Shown here: piece after piece, positions 15,322 through 22,889 of the stretch
Layout of the letters: each line of letters starts with the position of its first letter
How positions within the stretch are numbered: the stretch's first letter is position 1
DNA from: Clostridia bacterium
Lineage (GTDB): Bacteria > Bacillota > Clostridia > Oscillospirales > CAG-382
Length of the DNA stretch: 25,552 nucleotides
Reading direction: 5' to 3'
NCBI GenBank assembly: GCA_017646185.1
Contig: JAGCNA010000319.1
Span: 1-25,552 of the forward strand
Notes under the pieces: generated by a model
Told to the model about the DNA's origin: nothing
What the model saw: only the letters and a program-made list of their open reading frames with translations
Database searches by the model: none
Program-made: the position numbers and the translations under genes

Positions 15322-15936
15322 ATGGAACTTGTTTTTGCCACCAATAATAAACACAAAGTAAGCGAACTTCGTGAGCTTTTCCGTGGATATTTCGGCGATA
15401 AAGTAAATATACTTACTCTTAAAGACGTAGGCTTTGAGGGCGATATTATCGAAGATGCCGATACGTTTGCGGGAAATGCCTTTATAAAAGCCGATACGGT
15501 ATGCCGTTTCTGCGGAAAGCCTGCCGTAGCGGACGATTCGGGCCTTGTTGTGGATGCGCTGGGCGGAGCTCCCGGCGTTATGTCCGCCCGCTATTCCGGC
15601 GCAGATGCCGACGATATAAGAAATATTCAAAAGCTTTTAAAAGAGCTTGAAGGCGTGGAGTACGAAAACCGTACCGCCCGTTTTGTTTGCCACATCTGCT
15701 GTGTTTTCCCTGATGGAAAACGTATTGACTGTGAAGAAAACAGCGAAGGCAGAATTATCTTTGAATGTAAGGGCGACGGAGACTTCGGTTATGACCCCGT
15801 CTTCCTTAATGAAGAGTACGGACTTACCTTTGCCCAAATGGATATGGAAACAAAAAACGAGGTAAGCCACAGAGGAAAAGCAGTAAGAACTTTTGCAGAC
15901 ATATTTGCTTCAACAAATGTTGACATAATACAGTAA
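15322..15936 (+). CDS. rdgB: XTP/dITP diphosphatase (RdgB/HAM1 family)
   Basis: This cytoplasmic house-cleaning enzyme hydrolyses deaminated purine nucleoside triphosphates (ITP, dITP, XTP) to monophosphates so they are not incorporated into nucleic acid. The 204-residue product starts with the substrate-binding pattern ATNNKHKVSEL (residues 5-15), has the metal-binding DDSGL at 71-75 followed by GGAPGVMSARYSG, and the FGYDPVFL and SHRGKA motifs near the C-terminus. Length is typical. It sits three bases after ftsY. The -35 box of the next promoter is embedded in its last codons. Confidence 0.95.
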   Translation: MELVFATNNKHKVSELRELFRGYFGDKVNILTLKDVGFEGDIIEDADTFAGNAFIKADTVCRFCGKPAVADDSGLVVDALGGAPGVMSARYSGADADDIRNIQKLLKELEGVEYENRTARFVCHICCVFPDGKRIDCEENSEGRIIFECKGDGDFGYDPVFLNEEYGLTFAQMDMETKNEVSHRGKAVRTFADIFASTNVDIIQ

Positions 15937-15948
15937 ATGTGTTATCAT
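15920..15948 (+). promoter_or_regulatory. Strong sigma-A-type promoter for the cdaA-cdaR-recJ-rel series
   Basis: A perfect TTGACA (15920-15925), a 17-base spacer and TATCAT (15943-15948) form a near-consensus promoter. The -35 and most of the spacer lie within the end of rdgB. Start near 15955 gives a leader of about 34 bases with GGGAGG before the GTG at 15989. Confidence 0.82.
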
Positions 15949-15988
15949 ATTTTATTGGAATAAGTATACTTTACCGGGAGGGAACAGC

Positions 15989-16867
15989 GTGAGCGATTTT
16001 CTTTATTATGTTAAGGAAACTCTGTTTAATATTACAGTAATAGATGTTATAGATATCATTATAGTGTCTTTTTTGCTGTACTATACTTTTAAGTTTATAC
16101 AAGAGCGCCGCGCCGCAAAACTCGCCATCGGTCTTATTTTGCTTTTGGCACTTTTGCTTATCAGCGAAGTGCTTAATATGCACGCTCTGAATTTTATTCT
16201 GTCAAATCTGTTCAGCGTCGGAATTATTGCTTTGGTTATCGTTTTCCAGCCGGAATTGCGAAGCGCTCTGGAAAAGGTTGGCGGTGAATCGCTCAGAAGT
16301 ATACGGGGTAAAATGGATGACGAAACAGTTGCCGTTTACACCGAATGTATTACCGAGGTTGCGGTTGCCGCAGAACAGCTTTCCCAATCCAAAACAGGTG
16401 CTTTGATGGTATTTGAGCGTTCCACAAAGCTGGGCGACGTTATCCGTACCGGTACCGTCCTTGATGCAAAGCCCACCTCGTTCCTTATCGGAAACATCTT
16501 TTTCAACAAAGCGCCTCTGCACGACGGTGCGGTTATCTTCCGTGAAGGACGTATTCACGCCGCAGGATGCTTTTTGCCGCTTTCCGATAATAACGAAATC
16601 GTTAAAGATCTCGGAACCCGCCACCGTGCAGGTATCGGTATGAGCGAAAACAGCGATGCTATCGTTCTTATCGTTTCCGAAGAAACGGGTATAATTTCCG
16701 TTGCTTGCGACGGTGTGCTTAAAAGAGGATTTTCCCGCAAGAAGCTGGAAACCTATCTTGAATCCCAGCTTATTGTTAAAGAAAACTCCTTAAAGAGTAA
16801 GGTAAAGAGCCAGATAACACGTATTACAAAGATCAAAAAGGGGGATGACAATATTGATAAAGAATAA
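15989..16867 (+). CDS. cdaA: Membrane diadenylate cyclase CdaA
   Basis: CdaA condenses two ATP into c-di-AMP, the second messenger controlling potassium and osmolyte transport and cell-wall homeostasis in Bacillota. The 292-residue protein has three N-terminal hydrophobic helices (about 12-33, 42-58 and 64-83) followed by the DAC domain with the catalytic DGA motif at 179-181 and the RHR motif at 211-213 (GTRHRAGIG). The GTG start is supported by GGGAGG seven or eight bases upstream and by the family N-terminus. It is the first gene after the 15920 promoter. The following YbbR protein is its usual regulator; glmM, normally third in this operon, is absent. Confidence 0.96.
   Translation: MSDFLYYVKETLFNITVIDVIDIIIVSFLLYYTFKFIQERRAAKLAIGLILLLALLLISEVLNMHALNFILSNLFSVGIIALVIVFQPELRSALEKVGGESLRSIRGKMDDETVAVYTECITEVAVAAEQLSQSKTGALMVFERSTKLGDVIRTGTVLDAKPTSFLIGNIFFNKAPLHDGAVIFREGRIHAAGCFLPLSDNNEIVKDLGTRHRAGIGMSENSDAIVLIVSEETGIISVACDGVLKRGFSRKKLETYLESQLIVKENSLKSKVKSQITRITKIKKGDDNIDKE
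16839..16844 (+). promoter_or_regulatory. Ribosome binding site favouring a TTG start for cdaR
   Basis: AGGGGG ends immediately before an in-frame ATG at 16845, leaving no spacer for that codon, but lies nine bases before an in-frame TTG at 16854. Normal spacing favours the TTG. Confidence 0.6.
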
Positions 16868-18125
16868 CCAAAATCCCGCCAAACAAATCCCTCATGCCAA
16901 CAAAGGTAAAATATTTACCTTTTTAACCGCTCTTCTTGCGTTTATATCTGCTATTGTTTTGTGGTTTTTTGCCATAGATTACGATAGCCCCGATTACACC
17001 AAAACTTTTTCCAATATAAAGGTTGAAGTTACCGGACTCGCCGAGCTTCGTCAGTCTATGGGATACACATTGTTGGAGGAGCCGGATCTTACGGTTGATG
17101 TTACTATTGCGGGAAAGCGTACCGACGTTAATCAGGTGCGTTCTTCCGATATAACCGCATCCATAGATCTTTCTGCGGTTGCGGCAGCAGGTGAAAATAA
17201 ATTTGAGGTACAGATCACCTCTCCCAACGGCACCACGGTTGCCTCCCAAAGCGTTAATGAAGTAAGACTGTATGTCGATAACTTTATTTCAAAGCAGTAC
17301 ACCGTAAAGGTTCGCAATATGAGTTACGTTCTGGCGGAAAACCTTTATATCGATACCGTAACCTGCAGTCCCGCTACAGTTACCGTTTGGGGTCCGGAAA
17401 ATGAGCTTGCAAAAATATCCGGCGCTTACGTAGATCTTCAAATGGGCGAATTGGTGAATTCCATTAAGGTTACGTCCACCGCAAAGCTTTTGGATATAAA
17501 CAACGCAGAAGTGGATAATCCTTATATTTATATTGCCAACAGTTCCGTTACGTCTTCCGTTTCCGTTTATATGGAAAAAGAGGTTCCTGTTAGGGTAAAG
17601 CTTACCGGCGGATTATATTCCGAGCTTACTGCGGATATCCGCTGTGATATGGAGTCTGTGCTTCTCCGCGGTACGGTTGAGCGTATGACAAATATCAAAG
17701 AATACGTTATCGAAATAGACGAAACCGATACTCAGTTCGATTCTCCCATTAAAGTTCTTATTTCTCCTCCCGATGGCGTTGTTAATTCGGGGGAAGAGCA
17801 ATATGCAACAGTTCTTCTTTCCATACCCGATATAGGAAAGAGGGAAATGGTGCTGGCATCGAATAAAGTAGAATTCATCAATATGCCGGAAGAAACCGAC
17901 GCAAAGGCACTGGAAGATATAACCGTAGAGCTTCGCGGTCTCCAGGATATATTGGATCTGCTTACGGAAGAAGATATATCCGTAACGGTAGATATGTCTA
18001 TGCTGGGTGAGCTTTCCGAAGGCACTACTACCGTTCCGGTAACAGTAAGTATTTCAAACGAAGATGTTTCCGGTGTATTCGTTTATAATAAAAACGCATA
18101 TACCGTTCAAATAATTATAAAATAA
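16854..18125 (+). CDS. cdaR: YbbR-domain regulator of diadenylate cyclase (CdaR)
   Basis: CdaR is an extracytoplasmic protein anchored by one helix that binds CdaA and modulates c-di-AMP synthesis. The 423-residue product (TTG start; 426 if the ATG at 16845 is used) has a short basic N-terminus, one transmembrane helix at about 19-40, and then several repeated YbbR-type beta domains, recognisable by recurring segments of the type EVTGLAEL, YTVKVRNM, PVRVKLTGGL and VELRGLQDIL. It overlaps cdaA by 14 bases. Length and repeat number are typical of clostridial YbbR proteins. Start choice is discussed under the ribosome binding site; either gives the same domains. Confidence 0.9.
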   Translation: MIKNNQNPAKQIPHANKGKIFTFLTALLAFISAIVLWFFAIDYDSPDYTKTFSNIKVEVTGLAELRQSMGYTLLEEPDLTVDVTIAGKRTDVNQVRSSDITASIDLSAVAAAGENKFEVQITSPNGTTVASQSVNEVRLYVDNFISKQYTVKVRNMSYVLAENLYIDTVTCSPATVTVWGPENELAKISGAYVDLQMGELVNSIKVTSTAKLLDINNAEVDNPYIYIANSSVTSSVSVYMEKEVPVRVKLTGGLYSELTADIRCDMESVLLRGTVERMTNIKEYVIEIDETDTQFDSPIKVLISPPDGVVNSGEEQYATVLLSIPDIGKREMVLASNKVEFINMPEETDAKALEDITVELRGLQDILDLLTEEDISVTVDMSMLGELSEGTTTVPVTVSISNEDVSGVFVYNKNAYTVQIIIK

Positions 18126-18131
18126 ATTTTT

Positions 18132-18136
18132 AGGAG
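18132..18136 (+). promoter_or_regulatory. Ribosome binding site favouring a TTG start for recJ
   Basis: AGGAG directly abuts an in-frame ATG at 18137 with no spacer, and lies nine bases before an in-frame TTG at 18146. Standard spacing favours TTG, removing three residues from the longer reading. Confidence 0.6.
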
Positions 18137-18145
18137 ATGAAGGCC

Positions 18146-20224
18146 TTGACTTCAAGGAAGTGGGTCATAAACGGCACCGATACCGCCGCTGCTTCGGCAT
18201 TGCGGGCGGAAAGCGGATATTTGCCTCTTACAGCAAGATTACTTTGCTCCAGAGGATTGGATACCCCGGAAAAAGTTGCCGAATTTTACGATACATCAAA
18301 ACTTTCTTTTTACGATCCCTATCTGCTTAAGGATATGGATAAAGCGGTAGCCCGCATTAAAAAAGCTATAGAGAATAAAGAGCGTGTATGTATTTACGGA
18401 GATTACGACGTAGACGGTGTTACCTCTACAACAATGCTGTATACATATCTCCGTTCTCTGGGTGTGGACACCACCTATTTTATTCCCGAGCGAATGAACG
18501 AAGGATACGGTCTCAGCCGTACTGCTATCGAGCGTTTTGCGGGAAATGTGGATCTGCTTATAACCGTTGATACGGGCATAACGGCGGTTTCGGAAACCGA
18601 ATATGCAAAGCAGTTCGGAATGGATATGATAATAACCGACCATCATAGCTGCAGGGATATCCTTCCCGATGCCGTGGCGGTTGTCAACCCTCACAGAGAA
18701 GACTGCGAATACCCCTTCAAAAAGCTTGCGGGGGTAGGAGTGGTGTTCAAGCTTCTTTGCGCCCTTCACGGCAACAGCGAGGATATCTGCAAGCGGTACG
18801 GAGAGATAGTGGCTATCGGCACTATTGCCGATGTTATGCCGATTGTTGGCGAAAACCGTCTTATTGCCACTATAGGTATCGAAAATCTTTCCAACACAAA
18901 GTATCTGGGTTTACGTGCCCTTATGGAGCAGGTAGGTATTTTCAAAAACGGCAAGAAGGTTAAAAAGATAACCTCTTCCACAATCGGTTACGTGCTTGCA
19001 CCCCGTATAAACGCCGCTGGAAGAATAACCAGTGCTGTTCGCGCGGTTGAGCTTTTGCTGGCTGATAACGAAGGTGATGCAAACCGTATTGCCGCTGAAC
19101 TTTGTGAGATAAACAAACTGCGTCAGTCTACCGAACTGGATATATATACTCAGGCGCTTTCCCAGATATCGGAGCACCATTCCGAAAACACCGCATACGT
19201 CCTTTCTTCCGATGGATGGCATCAAGGTGTTATCGGTGTTGTTGCTTCCCGAATAACCGAAAAATATTCCCTTCCCAGCGTGCTTTTCTCTTTTGACGGA
19301 GATATAGGCAAGGGAAGCGGAAGAAGCATCAAGGGCTTTTCTTTGATGGATGCTCTTGCCGAATGCTCCGATCTTTTGCTTGAATACGGCGGACACGAGC
19401 TTGCGGCAGGCTTATCTATAGAGCGTAAGAATCTGGAGGCGTTTTCCGCCAGATTGAACGATTACGCAGAGAAGCATATAAAGAAAAACGAACTTGTTAT
19501 TCCTTTGGAAATAGACTGCGAAGCTTCATTTTCCGAGCTTACTTTACGTCAGGCAGAGGATATTCAGCGTCTTGAGCCTTTCGGTCTTTCCAATCCCGTT
19601 CCCGTTTTTATTGTTAAGGGTGCGGTTATAAAGAATCTTACACCCCTTTCCGGCGGCAAGCATATGAAGATAAGGGTATCCGACGGAAGCAGAAACGATC
19701 TTACCGCAGTTTATTTCGGTATGAGTGCAGAAAACTTTTCCTTCTGCGAAGGGGATAAGTGCGATATAGCATTTTCTCTTGAAATCAACGAATTTTTGGG
19801 TAATGCAACACCCCAGCTTCTCATAAAAGGAATCAGACTTGCAGAGGGCGAAAAAAATCTGCTTGAGCTCGAATACGAAACTTATCTGAGCGCCGTGGAT
19901 TTTGATAATACACAGCCCGTTTCTTTGGATTGCATTCCCACTCTGGCAGATTTCAGAGAGGTTTTCCGTTATCTGCGCCGCAGTCTGGACGGAAGCAAGC
20001 CCATTTCACTGCGCCGCCTTGTAAGCAGTATCCGTGAAGATACCGATACTGATATAAGTGCGTGTAAAATATTGATTATAAGCGATGTTTTGCAAGAACA
20101 AGGCATTGCCGAAGTGGAACATTTTCCCGGCATGCTCATACGCATCAATCTTAAGCCGTTTAGCGGAAAGATCAATCTTGATAATTCCGAACTGCTTGGA
20201 AGGATAAAGGCAAAACACGCATAA
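18146..20224 (+). CDS. recJ: Single-stranded-DNA-specific exonuclease RecJ
   Basis: RecJ degrades single-stranded DNA 5' to 3' in recombination and mismatch or base-excision repair. The 692-residue protein (TTG start; 695 from ATG 18137) has the DHH phosphoesterase motifs: DYDVDG at 86-91, VDTGI, DHH at 165-167, and the DHHA1 motif GGH at 415-417, with an OB-fold region after about residue 450 and a further C-terminal domain from about 565 typical of Bacillota RecJ. The metal-binding residues of these motifs are present. It follows cdaR closely. The apt gene often found between recJ and rel is absent. Confidence 0.95.
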   Translation: MTSRKWVINGTDTAAASALRAESGYLPLTARLLCSRGLDTPEKVAEFYDTSKLSFYDPYLLKDMDKAVARIKKAIENKERVCIYGDYDVDGVTSTTMLYTYLRSLGVDTTYFIPERMNEGYGLSRTAIERFAGNVDLLITVDTGITAVSETEYAKQFGMDMIITDHHSCRDILPDAVAVVNPHREDCEYPFKKLAGVGVVFKLLCALHGNSEDICKRYGEIVAIGTIADVMPIVGENRLIATIGIENLSNTKYLGLRALMEQVGIFKNGKKVKKITSSTIGYVLAPRINAAGRITSAVRAVELLLADNEGDANRIAAELCEINKLRQSTELDIYTQALSQISEHHSENTAYVLSSDGWHQGVIGVVASRITEKYSLPSVLFSFDGDIGKGSGRSIKGFSLMDALAECSDLLLEYGGHELAAGLSIERKNLEAFSARLNDYAEKHIKKNELVIPLEIDCEASFSELTLRQAEDIQRLEPFGLSNPVPVFIVKGAVIKNLTPLSGGKHMKIRVSDGSRNDLTAVYFGMSAENFSFCEGDKCDIAFSLEINEFLGNATPQLLIKGIRLAEGEKNLLELEYETYLSAVDFDNTQPVSLDCIPTLADFREVFRYLRRSLDGSKPISLRRLVSSIREDTDTDISACKILIISDVLQEQGIAEVEHFPGMLIRINLKPFSGKINLDNSELLGRIKAKHA

Positions 20225-20237
20225 AGTACGGTGTTAT

Positions 20238-22445
20238 ATGTCTGTTAATTTTGAAAGCTTTTTAGAAAAATTAAAGCAAAGCGGCGGCTACGATATAGCC
20301 AAAATTACAAAAGCGTATGAATTTGCTTTCAGGATGCATGAGGGACAAACCCGCATTTCGGGTGAACCCTATATCATACACCCTCTTTCTGTTGCGGATA
20401 TCGTAGCAGACCTTCAGCTGGATACGGATTCAATATGTGCCGCTTTTCTTCACGATACGGTGGAGGATTGCGGGGAAAAGGTAACCTTAAACGTTATTAA
20501 AAAAGAGTTTGGAAGCGACGTTGCAGATCTTGTTGACGGTGTTACCAAGCTGGTTCATATCCGTTTTGAGACAAAGCAGGATGAAAGTATAGAAAACCTG
20601 CGTAAAATGTTTCTTGCAATGAGCAAGGATCTCCGCGTCATATTTATCAAGCTTGCAGACAGGCTTCATAATATGCGGACGCTGGACGTACGCCGTGAAG
20701 AAAAACAGCGCTCCGTTGCGTTGGAGACAATGCACGTTTACGCTCCTTTGGCACACCGCTTGGGTATTCAGAAGATAAAGCAGGAGCTTGAAATGCTGGC
20801 GCTCAAATATCTGGATCCTATCGGCTTCAGAGAAGTTGAGATCGACGTTGAAAAACGCTACGGTGAAAACAAAGGATTTTTGGATCATTATAAATCTCTT
20901 GTAGGCGAAAAGCTGGATGAAAACCATATCAAATACCGTCTCGAGGGACGTATCAAGTCCATTTACTCCATATACAAAAAAATGTATTCCGGCAGTAAAA
21001 GCTTTGAAGAAATCTACGATTTTTACGCTATCCGTATTATCGTGGATACCGAACTGGATTGTTATACCGCCCTTGGTATAATTCACGAAGCCTTTAACTT
21101 CATTCCCGGCAGATTTAAAGATTATATTTCCACTCCCAAGCCCAACCTTTACCGTTCTCTTCATACCACGGTTATAGGTAAAGAGGGAATTCCCGTTGAG
21201 GTGCAGATACGTACCTGGGATATGCACCGTGAAGCGGAGTACGGTCTTGCCGCTCACTGGAAGTATAAATCCGGCGAGCAGGCTCAAAAGATAGTTGATC
21301 AGAAGCTTCAGTGGATCCGCACTCTGTTGGAAACAGAAAAGGATACGGATGATCCCGATGAATTCTACCGTCCGCTTAAGATAGATCTTTTTGAAGACGA
21401 AATATTCGTATTCACTCCCAAAGGGGACGTTATAAACCTTCCCACAAATGCAACTCCCATAGATTTTGCATACGCTATCCACTCTGCTGTCGGTAATAAA
21501 ATGGTTGGTGCCCGAGTAAACGGCAGTATCGTTCCCATAGATTCAATACTGGAAAACGGACAGATAGTTGAGGTCATTACCTCCTCTGCATCCAAGGGAC
21601 CCAGCAGAGATTGGCTTAAAATCGTACGCTCCGGCGAAGCACGAAATAAAATACGCCAGTATTTCAAAAAAGAAATGCGGGCAGAAAACATTATTGTCGG
21701 TAAGACCGAGGTAGACCGTGAGCTGAAGCGTTACGGCAGAAGCTATTCCGAAGCTCAAAAGAACGAGATAGTTGCAAACGTTGCCGCTCGTATCAGCCTG
21801 CCGGATCCCGAGGATTTGTACAACAATATCGGTTACGGCGGTCTTTCCATAAGCAAGATTGCCGCAAAGCTTAAAGATGAATTTACCCGTGTGGTTTGTC
21901 CTCCCGAACCGGAGGAGGAAGCCCCCGCTCCCGAAAAGCCCGCTGCTCCCAGAGGAAGAATAACCAATTCTCAGTCCGTAATCATAGACAGCGTTTCAGG
22001 CTGCGAGGTTAAGTTTGCAAAATGCTGCAACCCCCTGCCCGGTGATAGTATTATCGGCTTTATAACCAAGGGTTACGGTGTTTCTATCCACAAATATGAT
22101 TGTCCCAACGCACAGGCTGGCTTGCAAAAGCCCGAAGATAAGGACAGATGGGTAGTAGCATCCTGGTCTACTCAGGTTGAAAAGAGGGAAGTAGGCAAGT
22201 TCGATGCAGTTTTGAACGTGTATGCAGAGTATTCTTCCGCATTGTTTGCAGACGTTTCCGTTCAGCTTAAGAATATGTCCGTTGACGTTGTATCTATGTC
22301 TGCAAGAGAGAATATAGGCAACTGCTTGCTTACTGTTGTTATTAAGTGTAGCAGTATCGACCATTTGCACAGTATAATGGCGCAGTTGCGTAAGGTTCCC
22401 AACGTACGTGACGTTACCCGTGGCAGCGAAGGAAGAGGAGTATAA
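20238..22445 (+). CDS. rel: Bifunctional (p)ppGpp synthase/hydrolase Rel
   Basis: Rel makes (p)ppGpp from ATP and GTP or GDP when uncharged tRNA stalls ribosomes, and hydrolyses it otherwise. The 735-residue protein is full length: an N-terminal HD hydrolase with HDTVED from H72-D73, a synthetase domain with RFKDY at 292-296 and Y305 in LYRSLHT, then EVQIRTWDMHREAE, a TGS domain at about 384-450, a central region with the conserved CC pair at 596-597 (AKCCNPLPGD), and a C-terminal ACT domain from about 660. Both activities look intact. No clear ribosome binding site precedes the ATG, 13 bases after recJ, suggesting weak or coupled initiation. Also called relA or spoT in other annotations. Confidence 0.96.
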   Translation: MSVNFESFLEKLKQSGGYDIAKITKAYEFAFRMHEGQTRISGEPYIIHPLSVADIVADLQLDTDSICAAFLHDTVEDCGEKVTLNVIKKEFGSDVADLVDGVTKLVHIRFETKQDESIENLRKMFLAMSKDLRVIFIKLADRLHNMRTLDVRREEKQRSVALETMHVYAPLAHRLGIQKIKQELEMLALKYLDPIGFREVEIDVEKRYGENKGFLDHYKSLVGEKLDENHIKYRLEGRIKSIYSIYKKMYSGSKSFEEIYDFYAIRIIVDTELDCYTALGIIHEAFNFIPGRFKDYISTPKPNLYRSLHTTVIGKEGIPVEVQIRTWDMHREAEYGLAAHWKYKSGEQAQKIVDQKLQWIRTLLETEKDTDDPDEFYRPLKIDLFEDEIFVFTPKGDVINLPTNATPIDFAYAIHSAVGNKMVGARVNGSIVPIDSILENGQIVEVITSSASKGPSRDWLKIVRSGEARNKIRQYFKKEMRAENIIVGKTEVDRELKRYGRSYSEAQKNEIVANVAARISLPDPEDLYNNIGYGGLSISKIAAKLKDEFTRVVCPPEPEEEAPAPEKPAAPRGRITNSQSVIIDSVSGCEVKFAKCCNPLPGDSIIGFITKGYGVSIHKYDCPNAQAGLQKPEDKDRWVVASWSTQVEKREVGKFDAVLNVYAEYSSALFADVSVQLKNMSVDVVSMSARENIGNCLLTVVIKCSSIDHLHSIMAQLRKVPNVRDVTRGSEGRGV

Positions 22446-22889
22446 ATGAAGATAGTAATTCAGCGCGTGCTTTCCGCTTCCTGCACCGTAGAAGGGGAGA
22501 GTGTTTCCCATATCGGTTTGGGACTTTTGGTTTTCTGCGGCGTTACCGCAACGGATACCGAAGAGGATATAAAAAAAGCGGCAAAGAAGATTTCGGGAAT
22601 GCGTATCTTCCGTAACGATGCTGGTAAAATGTCTTTATCTGTAGGCGACGTAGGCGGTTCTATAATGCTTATTTCCAATTTCACTCTTTGCGCAGATTGC
22701 TCTCACGGCAGACGGCCCGAATTTCTTTCTGCGGCTCCTGCCGCGAAGGCAGAAGAATATTATAAAAAATTAGCCGATATGATCGGAGATAATCTTCCCG
22801 TCGTATGCGGCGTTTTCGGAGGAGATATGCGTATCAGTGCGGAAAACTTCGGTCCCGTTACTGTATACCTTGATACTGCTTCTTTATGA
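22446..22889 (+). CDS. dtd: D-aminoacyl-tRNA deacylase
   Basis: DTD removes D-amino acids, and glycine misloaded on tRNA-Ala, from tRNA as a homodimer. The 147-residue protein has the normal length and family pattern: MKIVIQRV start, GLLVFCGV, GRRPEF, and the C-terminal GPVT at 136-139, whose Gly-cisPro dipeptide forms the chiral filter. The otherwise conserved SQFTL motif reads SNFTL here (77-81), and NxGPVT reads NFGPVT. The ATG follows the rel stop with no gap and has GAGGAG upstream. Its TGA overlaps hemZ as ATGA. The rel-dtd-hemZ order is common in Clostridia. Confidence 0.95.
   Translation: MKIVIQRVLSASCTVEGESVSHIGLGLLVFCGVTATDTEEDIKKAAKKISGMRIFRNDAGKMSLSVGDVGGSIMLISNFTLCADCSHGRRPEFLSAAPAAKAEEYYKKLADMIGDNLPVVCGVFGGDMRISAENFGPVTVYLDTASL

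Noticed and set aside
15962..15971. AAGTATACTT palindrome in the cdaA leader
   Set aside because: Only 10 bp in AT-rich DNA; too short to call an operator without conservation data.
20487..21482. A 331-codon open frame antisense to rel
   Set aside because: Same kind of shadow: no start signals or family resemblance, and rel is full length with all motifs.
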